64,000 bases of DNA, taken from the NCBI GenBank assembly GCA_016720585.1, contig JADKKH010000002.1:186001-250000 (forward strand), written 5' to 3'. The notes beneath the pieces were generated by a model. The model saw only the letters and a list, made by a program, of their open reading frames with translations. It was not told the origin of the DNA and ran no database searches. Positions within the stretch are counted from its first letter, which is position 1; every line of letters starts with the position of its first letter. This document shows, one piece after another, positions 8,769 to 17,915 of the stretch. The position numbers were made by a program, and so were the translations under genes. The DNA is from Chitinophagaceae bacterium. Lineage in GTDB: Bacteria > Bacteroidota > Bacteroidia > Chitinophagales > Chitinophagaceae.

Positions 8769-10088
8769 TTATTTTTTGCGACCTTTTAGCGGAGCTGCCG
8801 GTAGATCGATCACCCGGCGAAAACCGATATACGATTTAGTTGAGTCCTGGTACTCATAAGTACTGGTACCCGTTTGCAGATAATAACCAACATCTTTCCA
8901 GCTGCCACCACGGATTATCTTACGCTTCATCAGGGGGGGATCATCATCTTTTGCATTCCAGCGTACATCAGGATTCATATCATGCTGGAAGTTATTTCTT
9001 CCTTCATAATAAATTGAGGAAGTCCATTCAGCTACATTGCCTGACATACAATACAAACCATAATCGTTGGGCCAGTATGAATCGGCACGTACGGTATAGA
9101 AGCCGCCATCTTCCGGATAGTTTCCCCGGCCGGGTTTGAAGTTGGCCATCAAACATCCTTTTTTATTTCTCAGGTAATAATTACCCCAGGGGAACATGGA
9201 TTGAGAACGACCGCCACGGGCAGCATACTCCCACTGTGCTTCGGTAGGTAAACGGAAGTCTGATTCCTGTGTTCTTTTCTTTGAATCCAAATATGAATTG
9301 AGTAAATGCGTACTCCATTCGCAGAAAGCATTTGCCTGTTTCCAGTTTACACCAACCACCGGATAATTGCCGAAAGCCGGGTGAGAGAAATATCTTTTGG
9401 TCATCGGCTCATTATAAGAATACGCAAAGTCACGGATCCAGGAAAGTGTATCCGGATAAATCTGAACATCTTTTTTTACAATAAATGCAGAACGGGGTTT
9501 GCCGGCGTTTTCCCTTTTAGCGGCTTCTTTTAAATCAAATACTTCAGAATGGAAAGCTATTTTAGTGGGGTCAATTTCTTTTTTGCCAAATATCCTGTCA
9601 TCTGGAGGCAGGATCATGTCTGTGCTGCTGATTTGTTCCATAACCTTGGGATCACCCCATTTCATCTGTTTCATCTTTGCCCAGTCCACATATTCATTGC
9701 CATCAGCTCCGGCTTTTACATATCCCATTTTACGGGCTACTACTGAGTCACGAACCCACTGAACAAACTGACGATACTCGTTATTGGTAATTTCAGTGGC
9801 ATCCATCCAAAAACCACTGATAGATACAGAACGATTACGGGCACTGAATGCATATGCAGGATCTTCATCACTTGGACCCATGTGGAATGTGCCCTGGGGA
9901 ACATAAATCATGCCCGGAGGCTTTGGAAGCGTATACTTCCCGCCCGGAGCAATGCCATGCACCTGGCCATCATTCGGCAAACTGCTGCCTTTGCTTTTTC
10001 CACTCTTTTTTCCCAATATTCCACAACTGGCCAGCAAAGTCAAGCAGGCGGCTGCATAAAGGGTGTAGTAAAGGTTTCTCATTTTCAT
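8769..10088 (-). CDS. gldK: T9SS/gliding ring lipoprotein GldK
   Basis: GldK (PorK) is an outer-membrane lipoprotein that forms the periplasmic ring of the T9SS with GldN. The start at 10088 gives 439 residues with a lipoprotein signal peptide (lipobox 'LLASC', Cys22). A longer in-frame start at 10139 adds 17 polar residues ahead of it and is unlikely. The body is a formylglycine-generating-enzyme-like (SUMF1) domain: 'GTFHMGPSDEDP' near the start, 'RLPTEAQWEYAARGG', 'MFPWGNYY', 'GNVAEWTSSIY' and 'IRGGSWKD'. In this family the fold is structural and not known to modify sulfatases. It is the first gene of gldKLMN, with a -7 promoter element 20 bases upstream. Confidence 0.96.
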   Translation of the reverse strand: MKMRNLYYTLYAAACLTLLASCGILGKKSGKSKGSSLPNDGQVHGIAPGGKYTLPKPPGMIYVPQGTFHMGPSDEDPAYAFSARNRSVSISGFWMDATEITNNEYRQFVQWVRDSVVARKMGYVKAGADGNEYVDWAKMKQMKWGDPKVMEQISSTDMILPPDDRIFGKKEIDPTKIAFHSEVFDLKEAAKRENAGKPRSAFIVKKDVQIYPDTLSWIRDFAYSYNEPMTKRYFSHPAFGNYPVVGVNWKQANAFCEWSTHLLNSYLDSKKRTQESDFRLPTEAQWEYAARGGRSQSMFPWGNYYLRNKKGCLMANFKPGRGNYPEDGGFYTVRADSYWPNDYGLYCMSGNVAEWTSSIYYEGRNNFQHDMNPDVRWNAKDDDPPLMKRKIIRGGSWKDVGYYLQTGTSTYEYQDSTKSYIGFRRVIDLPAAPLKGRKK

Positions 10089-10107
10089 ACACTTAAATGG
10101 TATTGGA

Positions 10108-10115
10108 CAAATATA
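10108..10115 (-). promoter_or_regulatory. Candidate -7 promoter box for gldKLMN
   Basis: The minus strand reads TATATTTG, an exact match to the Bacteroidota -7 consensus TANNTTTG, 20 bases upstream of the gldK start at 10088. A TTG is present upstream, but at 23 rather than 19 bases spacing, so the -33 element is weak. Confidence 0.5.
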
Positions 10116-10236
10116 ATATTTTGAACTGTTCTCCGACACAACATTAATATTTATTTTTTTTTAAACAAAGCTTATTTTACGAGGTAAATTTTCTAACGGT
10201 GGAGGGGATAGGTTTATTGTATTAACTAAAAATTAA

Positions 10237-12372
10237 TTAGCCGGTTTGGGGCTTGTTTATCAGCGATATAAGGTCTTTTACGGAAAATACCGGAAGTTTA
10301 CATGTGTAATTACGACACAGGAAGATGGAAGGAGTTTTTCCAGGGTCTTTTTCAGCCAGAAGAGGAAAATCCGGATTAGCTGTAACTGAGGACATTATGA
10401 TCCGATGAGGAATATATTGCTGGTGAATTTCGGCTTGTAACCCCGAATTATCGCTTCCCATTATCACAATTTCATTTGTTCCGGTAATCATTTCAAGGAG
10501 AAGACATGCCCAGTTGCCAAAGGAAGTTGGGTACGTGATAATCGCTTTGCCCAACCCCATAATCATAGCAAGGCTTCTTTCCTCCCATTCCTTTTTATCA
10601 AAAAGTATTGAAAGATGATGAAGGTTATAAGCCATTATTGAATTTCCGGAAGGTACGGCCCCGTCATAAACTTCTTTTTTCCGGACAATAACATCCCGCT
10701 GTTGAATGGAAGTATAGAAAAAATAACCGGTTTCCGGTTCACTAAAATTCTCAATAACATAGGAAGTAATGGATTTTGCTTTTTTCAACCATTTTGTCTC
10801 ACCCGTAATTTCCTGCAAATTCAATAATGCCTGAATCAGGTAGGCATAGTCATCCAGAAAAGCCGGATATTTCGCTGTACCATTTTTCCAGGTATGATAA
10901 AACGCATCTGCTTTATCAGTAACAAAATGCTGCAAAATAAATTCCATGTTCTGAATAGCCAATTGCTTCCAGGCTTCATTACCGGTTGCCCCGAAAGCCT
11001 TACTGCAGGCGGAATTCATCAGGGCGTTCCAGCCAAGTATTATTTTATCATCCAGTAACGGGCGGATCCTTGTATTTCTTTTTTCCAGTAATATTTTTTT
11101 TCCTTTTTCCAGTAGTTTTTTTAATTCGGTAACAGCAATTTTATTTTCAATGGCAAAATTTTCCAGCGGATTGAGAACCTGGAGAATATTTTTTTCTTCC
11201 CAGTTACCCTTTTCTGTTATTGCATAATACCTGCAAAAAAGGTCCGCATCTTCTCCAAGTAATTCTTTTATTTCTTTTATATCCCACACATAAAATTTCC
11301 CTTCAACCCCTTCACTATCGGCATCCAGAGAAGCATAAAATCCTTTTTGCGGATGTACTAATTCGCGTTGTATAAAATTCATTGTTTCTTCAATCACCTC
11401 TTTATACCGATCGGCTTTCGTCAGTTGATAGGCTTCGCTTAATACGGATAAAAGCAAAGCATTATCATAAAGCATCTTCTCAAAATGCGGCACCAGCCAT
11501 TCTGTATCGGTTGAATAACGGGAAAAACCACCACCGATCTGATCATAAATTCCACCTTCGATCATTTTGTCAAGACTTAACAAAGCCTGTGTTATGGCTT
11601 CTTCACTTCGTTGCTTCGATTCATCAGATTTACTTATGTCTGGCCGGGAAGGGGTTTGCAATGATTCTTGCCCAGAAGCCTGTTTTTGAATATGACCAAA
11701 GCGCAATAAAAATTGGATAACAAATGCCTGTGGAAACTTAGGAGCCTTCCCGAAACCTCCCCAGTCCTTATCGGCTGTTTTCATGATGTTGTTAAAAGCC
11801 GTGACTGTTTTTTCTGCAGAAATTATCTCCGCTCCTGCAATTTTTTGATTTCCGAAACTATTGGATTGTAAAAGATGCTGTGTCAGGTTTTCTGCCTGGG
11901 CATCCATTTCATGCCGTCTTTGCTGAAAAGCCTGTTTCACTCCCAATAAGGTTTCCTGCCAGGAAGGTCGGTTGTAGGCTTTTTGAGGGGGAAAATAAGT
12001 ACCCCCAAAAAACGGTTTTGCTTCCGGAGTCAGGAAAACATTTAATGGCCATCCGCCGCTTCCCGTCATAGCCTGCACCGCATCCATGTAAATATGATCC
12101 AGGTCCGGTCTTTCTTCCCGGTCAATTTTGATGTTGATGAAGCTCTCGTTCATGATTTTTGCAGTAGCCTCATCTTCAAAACTTTCCCGTTCCATTACAT
12201 GACACCAATGACAAGCCGCATAACCAATACTCACCAGGATGGGTTTGTTTTCTTTTTTAGCTATGAGTAATGCTTCATCTCCCCAGGGAAACCAGTTCAC
12301 CGGGTTATGTGCATGTTGCAGCAAATATGGGCTGGTTTCATTAATGAGTTTGTTGGTGTATGAATGTTCCAT
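10237..12372 (-). CDS. Thioredoxin-fold/(alpha,alpha)6-barrel protein, YyaL/SPATA20 family
   Basis: A 711-residue protein of the DUF255 family. Residues 1-165 form a thioredoxin-like domain with the signature 'YAACHWCHVMERESFED' (CxxC = CHWC), followed by 'DREERPDLDHIYMDAVQ' and 'GGWPLNVFLTPEAKPFFGG'. The remaining ~500 residues resemble an (alpha,alpha)6 barrel of the N-acylglucosamine-2-epimerase/cellobiose-epimerase type ('GGIYDQIGGGFSRYSTD', 'PHFEKMLYDNALLL', 'DDKIILGWNALM'). No signal peptide is visible, so it is probably cytoplasmic. The biochemical function of the family is not established. It stands alone between gldK and hemD, all on the minus strand. Confidence 0.9.
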   Translation of the reverse strand: MEHSYTNKLINETSPYLLQHAHNPVNWFPWGDEALLIAKKENKPILVSIGYAACHWCHVMERESFEDEATAKIMNESFINIKIDREERPDLDHIYMDAVQAMTGSGGWPLNVFLTPEAKPFFGGTYFPPQKAYNRPSWQETLLGVKQAFQQRRHEMDAQAENLTQHLLQSNSFGNQKIAGAEIISAEKTVTAFNNIMKTADKDWGGFGKAPKFPQAFVIQFLLRFGHIQKQASGQESLQTPSRPDISKSDESKQRSEEAITQALLSLDKMIEGGIYDQIGGGFSRYSTDTEWLVPHFEKMLYDNALLLSVLSEAYQLTKADRYKEVIEETMNFIQRELVHPQKGFYASLDADSEGVEGKFYVWDIKEIKELLGEDADLFCRYYAITEKGNWEEKNILQVLNPLENFAIENKIAVTELKKLLEKGKKILLEKRNTRIRPLLDDKIILGWNALMNSACSKAFGATGNEAWKQLAIQNMEFILQHFVTDKADAFYHTWKNGTAKYPAFLDDYAYLIQALLNLQEITGETKWLKKAKSITSYVIENFSEPETGYFFYTSIQQRDVIVRKKEVYDGAVPSGNSIMAYNLHHLSILFDKKEWEERSLAMIMGLGKAIITYPTSFGNWACLLLEMITGTNEIVIMGSDNSGLQAEIHQQYIPHRIIMSSVTANPDFPLLAEKDPGKTPSIFLCRNYTCKLPVFSVKDLISLINKPQTG

Positions 12373-12441
12373 GAATAATTGAGGAATGATTTGTCTATTT
12401 CCAGATAAACGCAGTCTGAAAATTAAAGTTCGTTGAAAGAT

Positions 12442-12470
12442 AAAAAGGACACTGTATTTAGTGCCCCTTT
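12442..12470 (-). terminator. Probable terminator after hemD
   Basis: On the minus strand an imperfect stem (AAAGGGGCACT with AGTGTCCTTT, including G-T pairs, loop AAATAC) is followed by TTT. It lies about 25 bases after the hemD stop at 12495. Confidence 0.6.
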
Positions 12471-12494
12471 ATCAAATTTCATTTATTATCCCGT

Positions 12495-13295
12495 TTATTT
12501 TTTCTTTAAAGTTGCTGAAAAGAATTGTTCCAAAGCAGCCACCATACTGGGTGTTTGCGGTTGGGGGGCTTTTATATCGAGCTTCAACCCGGCATCTTCT
12601 ATGGCTTTGGAAGTGTTATTCCCAAAAGCACCAATTACAGTCCCGTTTTGTTTGAATTTTGGAGCATTATCAAACAAACTTCGGACGCCGCTTGGCGTAA
12701 AAAAGCAGATGACATCATATTCAGTTTTGGTAAGGATTTCTTTTACATCGCTGCTGACACTGCGGTACATGAAAGCCAGTACAAATTCACAGCCATTTGT
12801 TTTCAACCAATTGACAATTTCATTATCCTGCTGATTTTCGGAGCATACATACAGGAATTTTTCATTGGCTTTATGCTTGTTGATGACATCAAACATGCTT
12901 TTATTAGTGCCATCAGCACCATAAAAAACCTTTCTTTTCCTGTAGAGGATAAATTTTTGCAGGTATAGTGCTACTGCTTCGGTAATGCAGAAATACTTGG
13001 TATCCTGAGAAACATTGATCTTCATTTCCTCACAAGTGCGGAAGAAATGGTCAATAGCATTACGGCTGGTAAAAATTACGCCCGTATAATTTTGAACTTC
13101 TATCTTTTGTTTGCGGAAATCCCGTGCCGGTATGCCTTCCAGATGGATAAAAGGATGAAAATCCAGTTCCAAACTGTATTTACGCTGAAGCTCAAAGTAC
13201 GGCGACTTTTCACTCTCAGGTCTCGGCTGTGTAATCAGGACTTTCTGTATTGCTTTGGCCTGCACGTTGGCCTTTCTAACCCCATTTTTAGTCAT
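12495..13295 (-). CDS. hemD: Uroporphyrinogen-III synthase
   Basis: HemD converts hydroxymethylbilane to uroporphyrinogen III in heme and siroheme synthesis. The ATG at 13295 gives 266 residues; the open frame reaches a TTG at 13322 but that adds no conserved sequence. Family features: 'VLITQPRPESEKSPYFEL' at the N-terminus, 'YTGVIFTSRNAIDHFF' at the end of the first lobe, and 'YDVICFFTPSGVRSLF' with 'NGTVIGAFGNNTSKAIEDAG' in the second lobe. Sequence conservation in this family is low, so the call rests on these motifs and the overall two-lobed pattern. It is 29 bases downstream of the DUF4271-like membrane gene, a neighbour often seen in Bacteroidota. Confidence 0.88.
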   Translation of the reverse strand: MTKNGVRKANVQAKAIQKVLITQPRPESEKSPYFELQRKYSLELDFHPFIHLEGIPARDFRKQKIEVQNYTGVIFTSRNAIDHFFRTCEEMKINVSQDTKYFCITEAVALYLQKFILYRKRKVFYGADGTNKSMFDVINKHKANEKFLYVCSENQQDNEIVNWLKTNGCEFVLAFMYRSVSSDVKEILTKTEYDVICFFTPSGVRSLFDNAPKFKQNGTVIGAFGNNTSKAIEDAGLKLDIKAPQPQTPSMVAALEQFFSATLKKK

Positions 13296-13324
13296 GTTCG
13301 ATTCGGCTAAAGTTGGTTGCAAAG

Positions 13325-14302
13325 TTAAGTAGTTTGATTGAAAAATTGAAATAACACCTTGTAAACCAGTAATAGAGGTGCGATTTCAAAGGCACAGAGA
13401 TACAAAATGAAATGAAACGGATTGACTTTGACCTGATTACGGATAGCAGTAAACGTCAAAATAAAACGGTAGACCAATAATCCGGCTACCAGACATCCCG
13501 ATAAGGTCAGGCCCACAGAATAGACATCGCCCAGGCAAAAAGCTAACAAAACAAGAAAAGGGAGGAGCAATATCCCAATCATCTTATTTACGATAAAAAC
13601 AATAAAAGTATAGGATTCGGCTGCTTCGGGAAAATTAAACAGCCACCCTGAAACCTTTAACCCTATAAATTTTATAAAATAAGCCGCAGACAATCCAAGA
13701 CTGGAATACAGAAAAAGTAACCAAAAATTATGGACAGGGTCCAGTTTAAAATGCTGCAGTAAAAAAGTGATATATAACCCACCTGTAACCACAAAGAACC
13801 CATTCAGGAGTAAAGAAGGCAATGGGGTTTGCATTAACTGTTCCCTTATTTGCCGTTGCTTCAGGGTTGTTCTGAAAAAGAGACGAAACAAATTATTGAA
13901 ATATTTAGGAAATGTTCTCCGGATCAATGCAAACACAACCAGTAAGAAAATGAGCAGATAAAACAACCATTCTTTTCCGTTAAATTGTTTCCTCTCCGAT
14001 ATTTCCGGGCTTGTAGATTCTTTTTGAAAACCAAAGTAAGGATGATGTTGCAGGACCTGCCAGTTAAATTCCACTGACGAAAAAGAAATACCGGTTTTCA
14101 TTACCCAGCCGGAATCCCGCAGGGTTTTTTTGGAAACCGAATCTGGTGTGACAGTAACCGGTAAAGAGTCATAGACGGGAGGTAAATTTTTCTGTATCAA
14201 AGAATCTGAAATAGATATAATAGTGGTATCTGCCGGAGTCTGGGCCGAAACTAGACTTGCAAAAAGTAAATAAAACAGAAGTAATAAAAAAAATCGGTTC
14301 AA
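13325..14302 (-). CDS. DUF4271-like integral membrane protein
   Basis: A 325-residue membrane protein. An N-terminal signal peptide or first helix ends in 'FASLVSAQ'. A Ser/Thr/Pro-rich periplasmic segment of about 85 residues follows, then about seven hydrophobic helices from residue 112 onward ('WLFYLLIFLLVVFALIRR' and later segments). The arrangement (long extracytoplasmic N-region, polytopic C-half, hemD next door) matches the DUF4271 family, whose function I do not know. Start and stop are clear. Confidence 0.75.
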   Translation of the reverse strand: MNRFFLLLLFYLLFASLVSAQTPADTTIISISDSLIQKNLPPVYDSLPVTVTPDSVSKKTLRDSGWVMKTGISFSSVEFNWQVLQHHPYFGFQKESTSPEISERKQFNGKEWLFYLLIFLLVVFALIRRTFPKYFNNLFRLFFRTTLKQRQIREQLMQTPLPSLLLNGFFVVTGGLYITFLLQHFKLDPVHNFWLLFLYSSLGLSAAYFIKFIGLKVSGWLFNFPEAAESYTFIVFIVNKMIGILLLPFLVLLAFCLGDVYSVGLTLSGCLVAGLLVYRFILTFTAIRNQVKVNPFHFILYLCAFEIAPLLLVYKVLFQFFNQTT

Positions 14303-14358
14303 ATAAAAAGATTGTGTTGTAAAAATATTGAAGTGCCCGGCTACTTTACAAGGAATAA

Positions 14359-16164
14359 TTAAAAATAGTTGACAAACCCGAAATGTATTTTCGATTGGCG
14401 GAGGTTAAATTCCGTATCGTTTCTTTTTCCTACCGCCCAGGCCAGGTTAAAAATACCGGCCTTGGTTTCGAAAGCAAGACCCAGACCCGTTCCAAAATAG
14501 GTATAATTTGTTTTTATATTCTGGCTGCTGTTTCTTCCCCAGCCCCCGTCTGCCAGCGCATAAAAAAAAGAATTTTGCCCTACGAGATAACGAAACTCTG
14601 CTGTAGCAATGGCAAACTGGGACAAATACTGGCTTTCTTCATCAAAACCGCGGAGTAATTTATAACCTCCTAACTGAAATAATTCATTTCGAAAAACATT
14701 ACCGCTTTGAAACATCCCGGCATTGATGGCTGTTTTAACAGTACTCCGCTGATTACCCAACGGGAAATACTTTGCAGCCGTTACTCTTACCCGGATCTGG
14801 TAGGTTTTGAGCTTTACCGTATCGTATAACTTTCCAAAGTTGAAAGAGGGGTCATTCGGGTCTTTCAGTGCAATAATCTCATTATTTTTTTTCAATTTTT
14901 TTGTACCAATAGAGGTTTCCAGGTGAATTTCATTTCCCTTTTTGGGATTTAGCCTGTAATTCGTATTATTAAAATCATACGCAACGCCCACATTAAAGGA
15001 ATTTACATCGGCCACATCCGGCAGCCTCCGGGTTTGTATAATCAAGGGAGAATTTATTCCACCCTCGCTGATAATTGTCTGAATTTTTTGGATAAAAAGT
15101 TTTGCAGATTGATTGGTATTTACGGTATATGTAGATCCGAATTGTAAATTTATATTTACAAACGAGCTGTCCTTTTTGAAAATATCAAAAAGAAAATCAA
15201 GACCAAACGGAGAATTGAAAAGATAAGGATGCTGATATAACAGGTTCAACCGTTGTGAAGCCACCTGCAAAGCCTGGAAATTCAGCCCGATAGTTTCTCC
15301 GGACCCCAACGCATTTTTCAGGTTGAGATTTCCTTCGCCCGTAATCAGCAATTTTTTAGCGGCTAATTGATTATTGTTTGGCAGGAAACCAATCAGCACA
15401 TTGACCTGGCTGCTTTTCTTTTGTTTCAGGTACATATTCAACACGGAGCCCGTGCCCAGGAGGGTCAGGTCAAAGGCTTTCTCTTCTTCCACATAATTGA
15501 GGTCCCGTATCTTCTTATTAATACGGAGCAATTTTTCTTTATTGTAGATGCTACCGGCAGGAATTTCAAGATACCGTTGCAAATAGCTGTTGGAAATTTT
15601 CGCGGAACCAAATATCCGGATACTGTCAATCCTGTATAGTGGTCCCCGGTCTGCTTTCAACAAGGCCGATACGTTATCTTTATCTAACACCAGGCTGTCC
15701 AGGTAAACCCGGGCAAATGGATACCCGGTATTTTCGAAATGAGTTAAAATCCTTTCTTGCCACAATTGAACCTGGGTAAAATCAATAGTTTTACCGGCAA
15801 ACATCTTCTCCCGCCACCCAATTGCATCCAGCACCCGGGTTTCAATATGATGTGCATCCAATTGAGCCCAGCGATAAAGCTCTCCTGAAAACAAAACCAT
15901 GCGGGCAAATGTTGAATCATAGTGCAGGCTATCAATCGAAGCGGTAACGTATCCTTTTGATTGAAGTAAACCGGGCAGTTTATTAATATAATCTATGCAG
16001 TTCTCCCGGGAAGCAAAGGAGGTCTGCAAACCTGTTTGGGAAACAATCCCTGCTATGTCTTTATCCGCTCCACGAATAGTAAGGGTGTATTTATTTTGTG
16101 CGTTTGTATAAATACTCAGCAACAAAGACACAAGAACCGATATTTGCAGTCTGAATTTTCTCAC
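14359..16164 (-). CDS. BamA/TamA-like outer membrane protein (POTRA + D15 barrel)
   Basis: A 601-residue outer-membrane protein of the Omp85 superfamily. A signal peptide is at residues 1-22 ('LLLSIYTNAQ'). The N-terminal third looks like POTRA domains ('GPLYRIDSIRIFGSAKISNSYLQRYLEIPAG'-type; 'LYRIDSIRIFG' is the usual POTRA strand). The C-terminal half is a 16-strand-type barrel that contains 'LGGYKLLRGFDEESQY', the conserved 'LRGF' loop motif, and ends in 'KIHFGFVNYF' with a terminal Phe, the classical barrel assembly signal. It is shorter than BamA (usually 800 or more residues), so a TamA-like or other Omp85 role is more likely than the essential BamA. Confidence 0.88.
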   Translation of the reverse strand: MRKFRLQISVLVSLLLSIYTNAQNKYTLTIRGADKDIAGIVSQTGLQTSFASRENCIDYINKLPGLLQSKGYVTASIDSLHYDSTFARMVLFSGELYRWAQLDAHHIETRVLDAIGWREKMFAGKTIDFTQVQLWQERILTHFENTGYPFARVYLDSLVLDKDNVSALLKADRGPLYRIDSIRIFGSAKISNSYLQRYLEIPAGSIYNKEKLLRINKKIRDLNYVEEEKAFDLTLLGTGSVLNMYLKQKKSSQVNVLIGFLPNNNQLAAKKLLITGEGNLNLKNALGSGETIGLNFQALQVASQRLNLLYQHPYLFNSPFGLDFLFDIFKKDSSFVNINLQFGSTYTVNTNQSAKLFIQKIQTIISEGGINSPLIIQTRRLPDVADVNSFNVGVAYDFNNTNYRLNPKKGNEIHLETSIGTKKLKKNNEIIALKDPNDPSFNFGKLYDTVKLKTYQIRVRVTAAKYFPLGNQRSTVKTAINAGMFQSGNVFRNELFQLGGYKLLRGFDEESQYLSQFAIATAEFRYLVGQNSFFYALADGGWGRNSSQNIKTNYTYFGTGLGLAFETKAGIFNLAWAVGKRNDTEFNLRQSKIHFGFVNYF

Positions 16165-16300
16165 CTGAAATCAGGATATTGTTTTACCGGTAAGAAGGGC
16201 AGACTGAAATCTGATATTGAAATAATAACTTTCCGCCTTATTTTCTTCCCGTTGTAAATGGCATTCATTCAGTAAAAATATTCATTAAATCTCAAACAAC

Positions 16301-16378
16301 TTGGCCGGTATCTACATTCATATCCCTTTTTTCAGGCAGGTTTACCTGCCGGAAATTATTTTATACATTATCAAATAA
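16301..16378 (+). repeat. Decayed duplicate of the hemW 5' coding end
   Basis: Positions 16301-16339 match the first 39 bases of hemW (16378-16416) at 34 of 39 positions. The copy reads TTG in place of the ATG start, and its translation is 'LAGIYIHIPFFRQVYLPE' against 'MAGIYIHIPFCRQACHYC', so two of the three cluster cysteines are lost. The copy stays open for 25 codons, to a TAA (16376-16378) that overlaps the hemW ATG by one base. It looks like a local duplication, offset by 77 bases, that has diverged; whether it is translated as a leader is unknown. Confidence 0.75.
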
Positions 16379-17496
16379 TGGCTGGAATCTACATTCATAT
16401 CCCTTTTTGCAGGCAGGCTTGTCACTATTGTAATTTTCATTTTACCACTTCATTACATTACAAGCATGACCTGATAGCTGCCTTATTGAAAGAAATTACA
16501 CTGCAAAAAGACTACCTGGACAACGAATTAGTTGAAACCATTTATTTCGGGGGTGGCACACCCAGTTTATGTACAAAGGAAGAAGTAAAATCAATTCTTA
16601 CCGCAATTCATTCTTCTTTTATCGTTGCAAAAGACGCAGAAATCACCTTCGAAACCAATCCGGATGATATCACAGAAGAAAAACTGAAGGAATGGAAAGA
16701 AACGGGTATCAATCGCCTCAGTATTGGTATTCAGAGTTTTTTCGAAGAAGATCTGAAATGGATGAACCGGGCCCATACCGCCCGGCAGGCTATAGACAGT
16801 TTACAATCTGCCATCAAAGCCTTTGAAAATATCACCATTGATCTGATTTATGGGACACCTCAACTAACGAATGAAAAGTGGAAAAAAAATGTGGAAACAG
16901 CAATTTCATTAAATATCCCCCATCTTTCCTGTTATGCTTTAACGGTGGAATCAAAAACGCCACTTTATAAAATGATCCGGCAGCATAAAAAGGAAGATAT
17001 TAACCCTGATAAACAATCAGAACAATTCTTATTATTAATGGAATGGCTTGAAAAAGCCGGTTACGAACATTATGAAATTTCCAATTTTTCCAAAATGGCT
17101 GCTCCGGGTGGGTGGCCCGGTTTCAGAAGCCGTCATAATTCTTCGTACTGGCAGGGAAGAAAATACCTGGGGTTGGGGCCTTCGGCACATTCATTTAATG
17201 GAACCTCCCGGCAATGGAACATCCTGAACAACAAAAATTATATTGACTCCATCAGCAACCAAAGTATCCCTTTTGAAATAGAAGTGTTAACGGAAACTCA
17301 AAAATTGAATGAATACATAATGACGTCACTCCGGACGATTGAAGGAATACAGATAGATATTGCCGGGAAAGACGTGGTAGCGAGAGCTAAAAGATTTATT
17401 GATTCCGGGTTAATGAAACAGGAAAACGATTCACTCATACTGACCCGGGAAGGAAAATTACTGGCAGATGGTATTACTGCTGAATTGTTCTTTTAA
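16378..17496 (+). CDS. hemW: Radical SAM protein HemW (coproporphyrinogen III oxidase-like, heme chaperone)
   Basis: A 372-residue radical SAM protein. The [4Fe-4S] cluster motif CxxxCxxC is at residues 11-18 (C11, C15, C18) with 'CNF' after it, as in HemW. A 'YFGGGTPSL' glycine-rich SAM motif follows near residue 57, then 'RLSIGIQSF', 'DLIYGTPQLT' and 'YEISNFS...SRHNSSYWQGRKYLGLGPSAHSF'-type segments of the HemW C-terminal domain. HemN-type oxidases carry an extra Cys (CxxxCxxCxC); here the residue after CN is F, pointing to HemW, a heme-binding chaperone rather than an oxidase. Its stop overlaps that of a small convergent gene. Confidence 0.93.
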   Translation: MAGIYIHIPFCRQACHYCNFHFTTSLHYKHDLIAALLKEITLQKDYLDNELVETIYFGGGTPSLCTKEEVKSILTAIHSSFIVAKDAEITFETNPDDITEEKLKEWKETGINRLSIGIQSFFEEDLKWMNRAHTARQAIDSLQSAIKAFENITIDLIYGTPQLTNEKWKKNVETAISLNIPHLSCYALTVESKTPLYKMIRQHKKEDINPDKQSEQFLLLMEWLEKAGYEHYEISNFSKMAAPGGWPGFRSRHNSSYWQGRKYLGLGPSAHSFNGTSRQWNILNNKNYIDSISNQSIPFEIEVLTETQKLNEYIMTSLRTIEGIQIDIAGKDVVARAKRFIDSGLMKQENDSLILTREGKLLADGITAELFF

Positions 17497-17702
17497 GCTT
17501 TACTTATCCATTGGATAATAATATTCAGGGTGCAGCCCACGGCCACAATTGAAGTAAGAATAAAATTGAACCACCGGATGGGATAAGGTTTTGTACTGCC
17601 TTCTTTCCTGCCTTCCTGCCATTTATTAAACTCCAAAACATTAATTACGATAAGAATTACAGATGCCAGCAGAAAAACAATCTGGAAAAACTTAATAATC
17701 AT
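17493..17702 (-). CDS. Small two-helix membrane protein, hypothetical
   Basis: A 69-residue protein with two hydrophobic segments (about residues 4-24 and 45-65) separated by a charged loop 'EFNKWQEGRKEGSTKPYPIRW'. No family is recognised. It is convergent with hemW (4-base overlap of the 3' ends) and lies 26 bases after a second short minus-strand frame and downstream of gpsA, so it may be the last gene of a gpsA unit. Confidence 0.6.
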   Translation of the reverse strand: MIIKFFQIVFLLASVILIVINVLEFNKWQEGRKEGSTKPYPIRWFNFILTSIVAVGCTLNIIIQWISKA

Positions 17703-17728
17703 GATAGAGGTTATTTATCGACATGAAG

Positions 17729-17893
17729 TTATAGTTTTTGATGATACTGTTTCCAGTAATCATACAATTGTTTTCCTGCCAGGCAAACCACCATTTGTAA
17801 AATGGCGGCGGGAGCAAATTCAAGATATGAAAGCTTAGGGTTTGGAACTAAGTGCTTGTGGTTCTTAACAAAAAATACAAATCCTGTTTTCAC
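17729..17893 (-). CDS. Possible small protein of 54 residues, GTG start
   Basis: A minus-strand frame from GTG at 17893 to TAA at 17729-17731 reads as a plausible protein ('VPNPKLSYLEFAPAAILQ' then 'GKQLYDYWKQYHQKL'). It starts 22 bases after the gpsA stop and ends 26 bases before the small membrane protein gene, on the same strand. It has no family I recognise and no ATG at its start, so it could be a remnant of a longer gene. A plus-strand frame covers the same bases but has a less protein-like composition. Confidence 0.4.
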   Translation of the reverse strand: MKTGFVFFVKNHKHLVPNPKLSYLEFAPAAILQMVVCLAGKQLYDYWKQYHQKL

Positions 17894-17915
17894 CCGGACT
17901 GTTGTTATTTATATA

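Noticed and set aside
8769..10088. GldK as the formylglycine-generating enzyme for the sulfatase at 27134
   Set aside because: GldK has the FGE fold but is a lipoprotein of the T9SS ring; in this family the fold is structural, and the gene is in its normal gldKLMN position.
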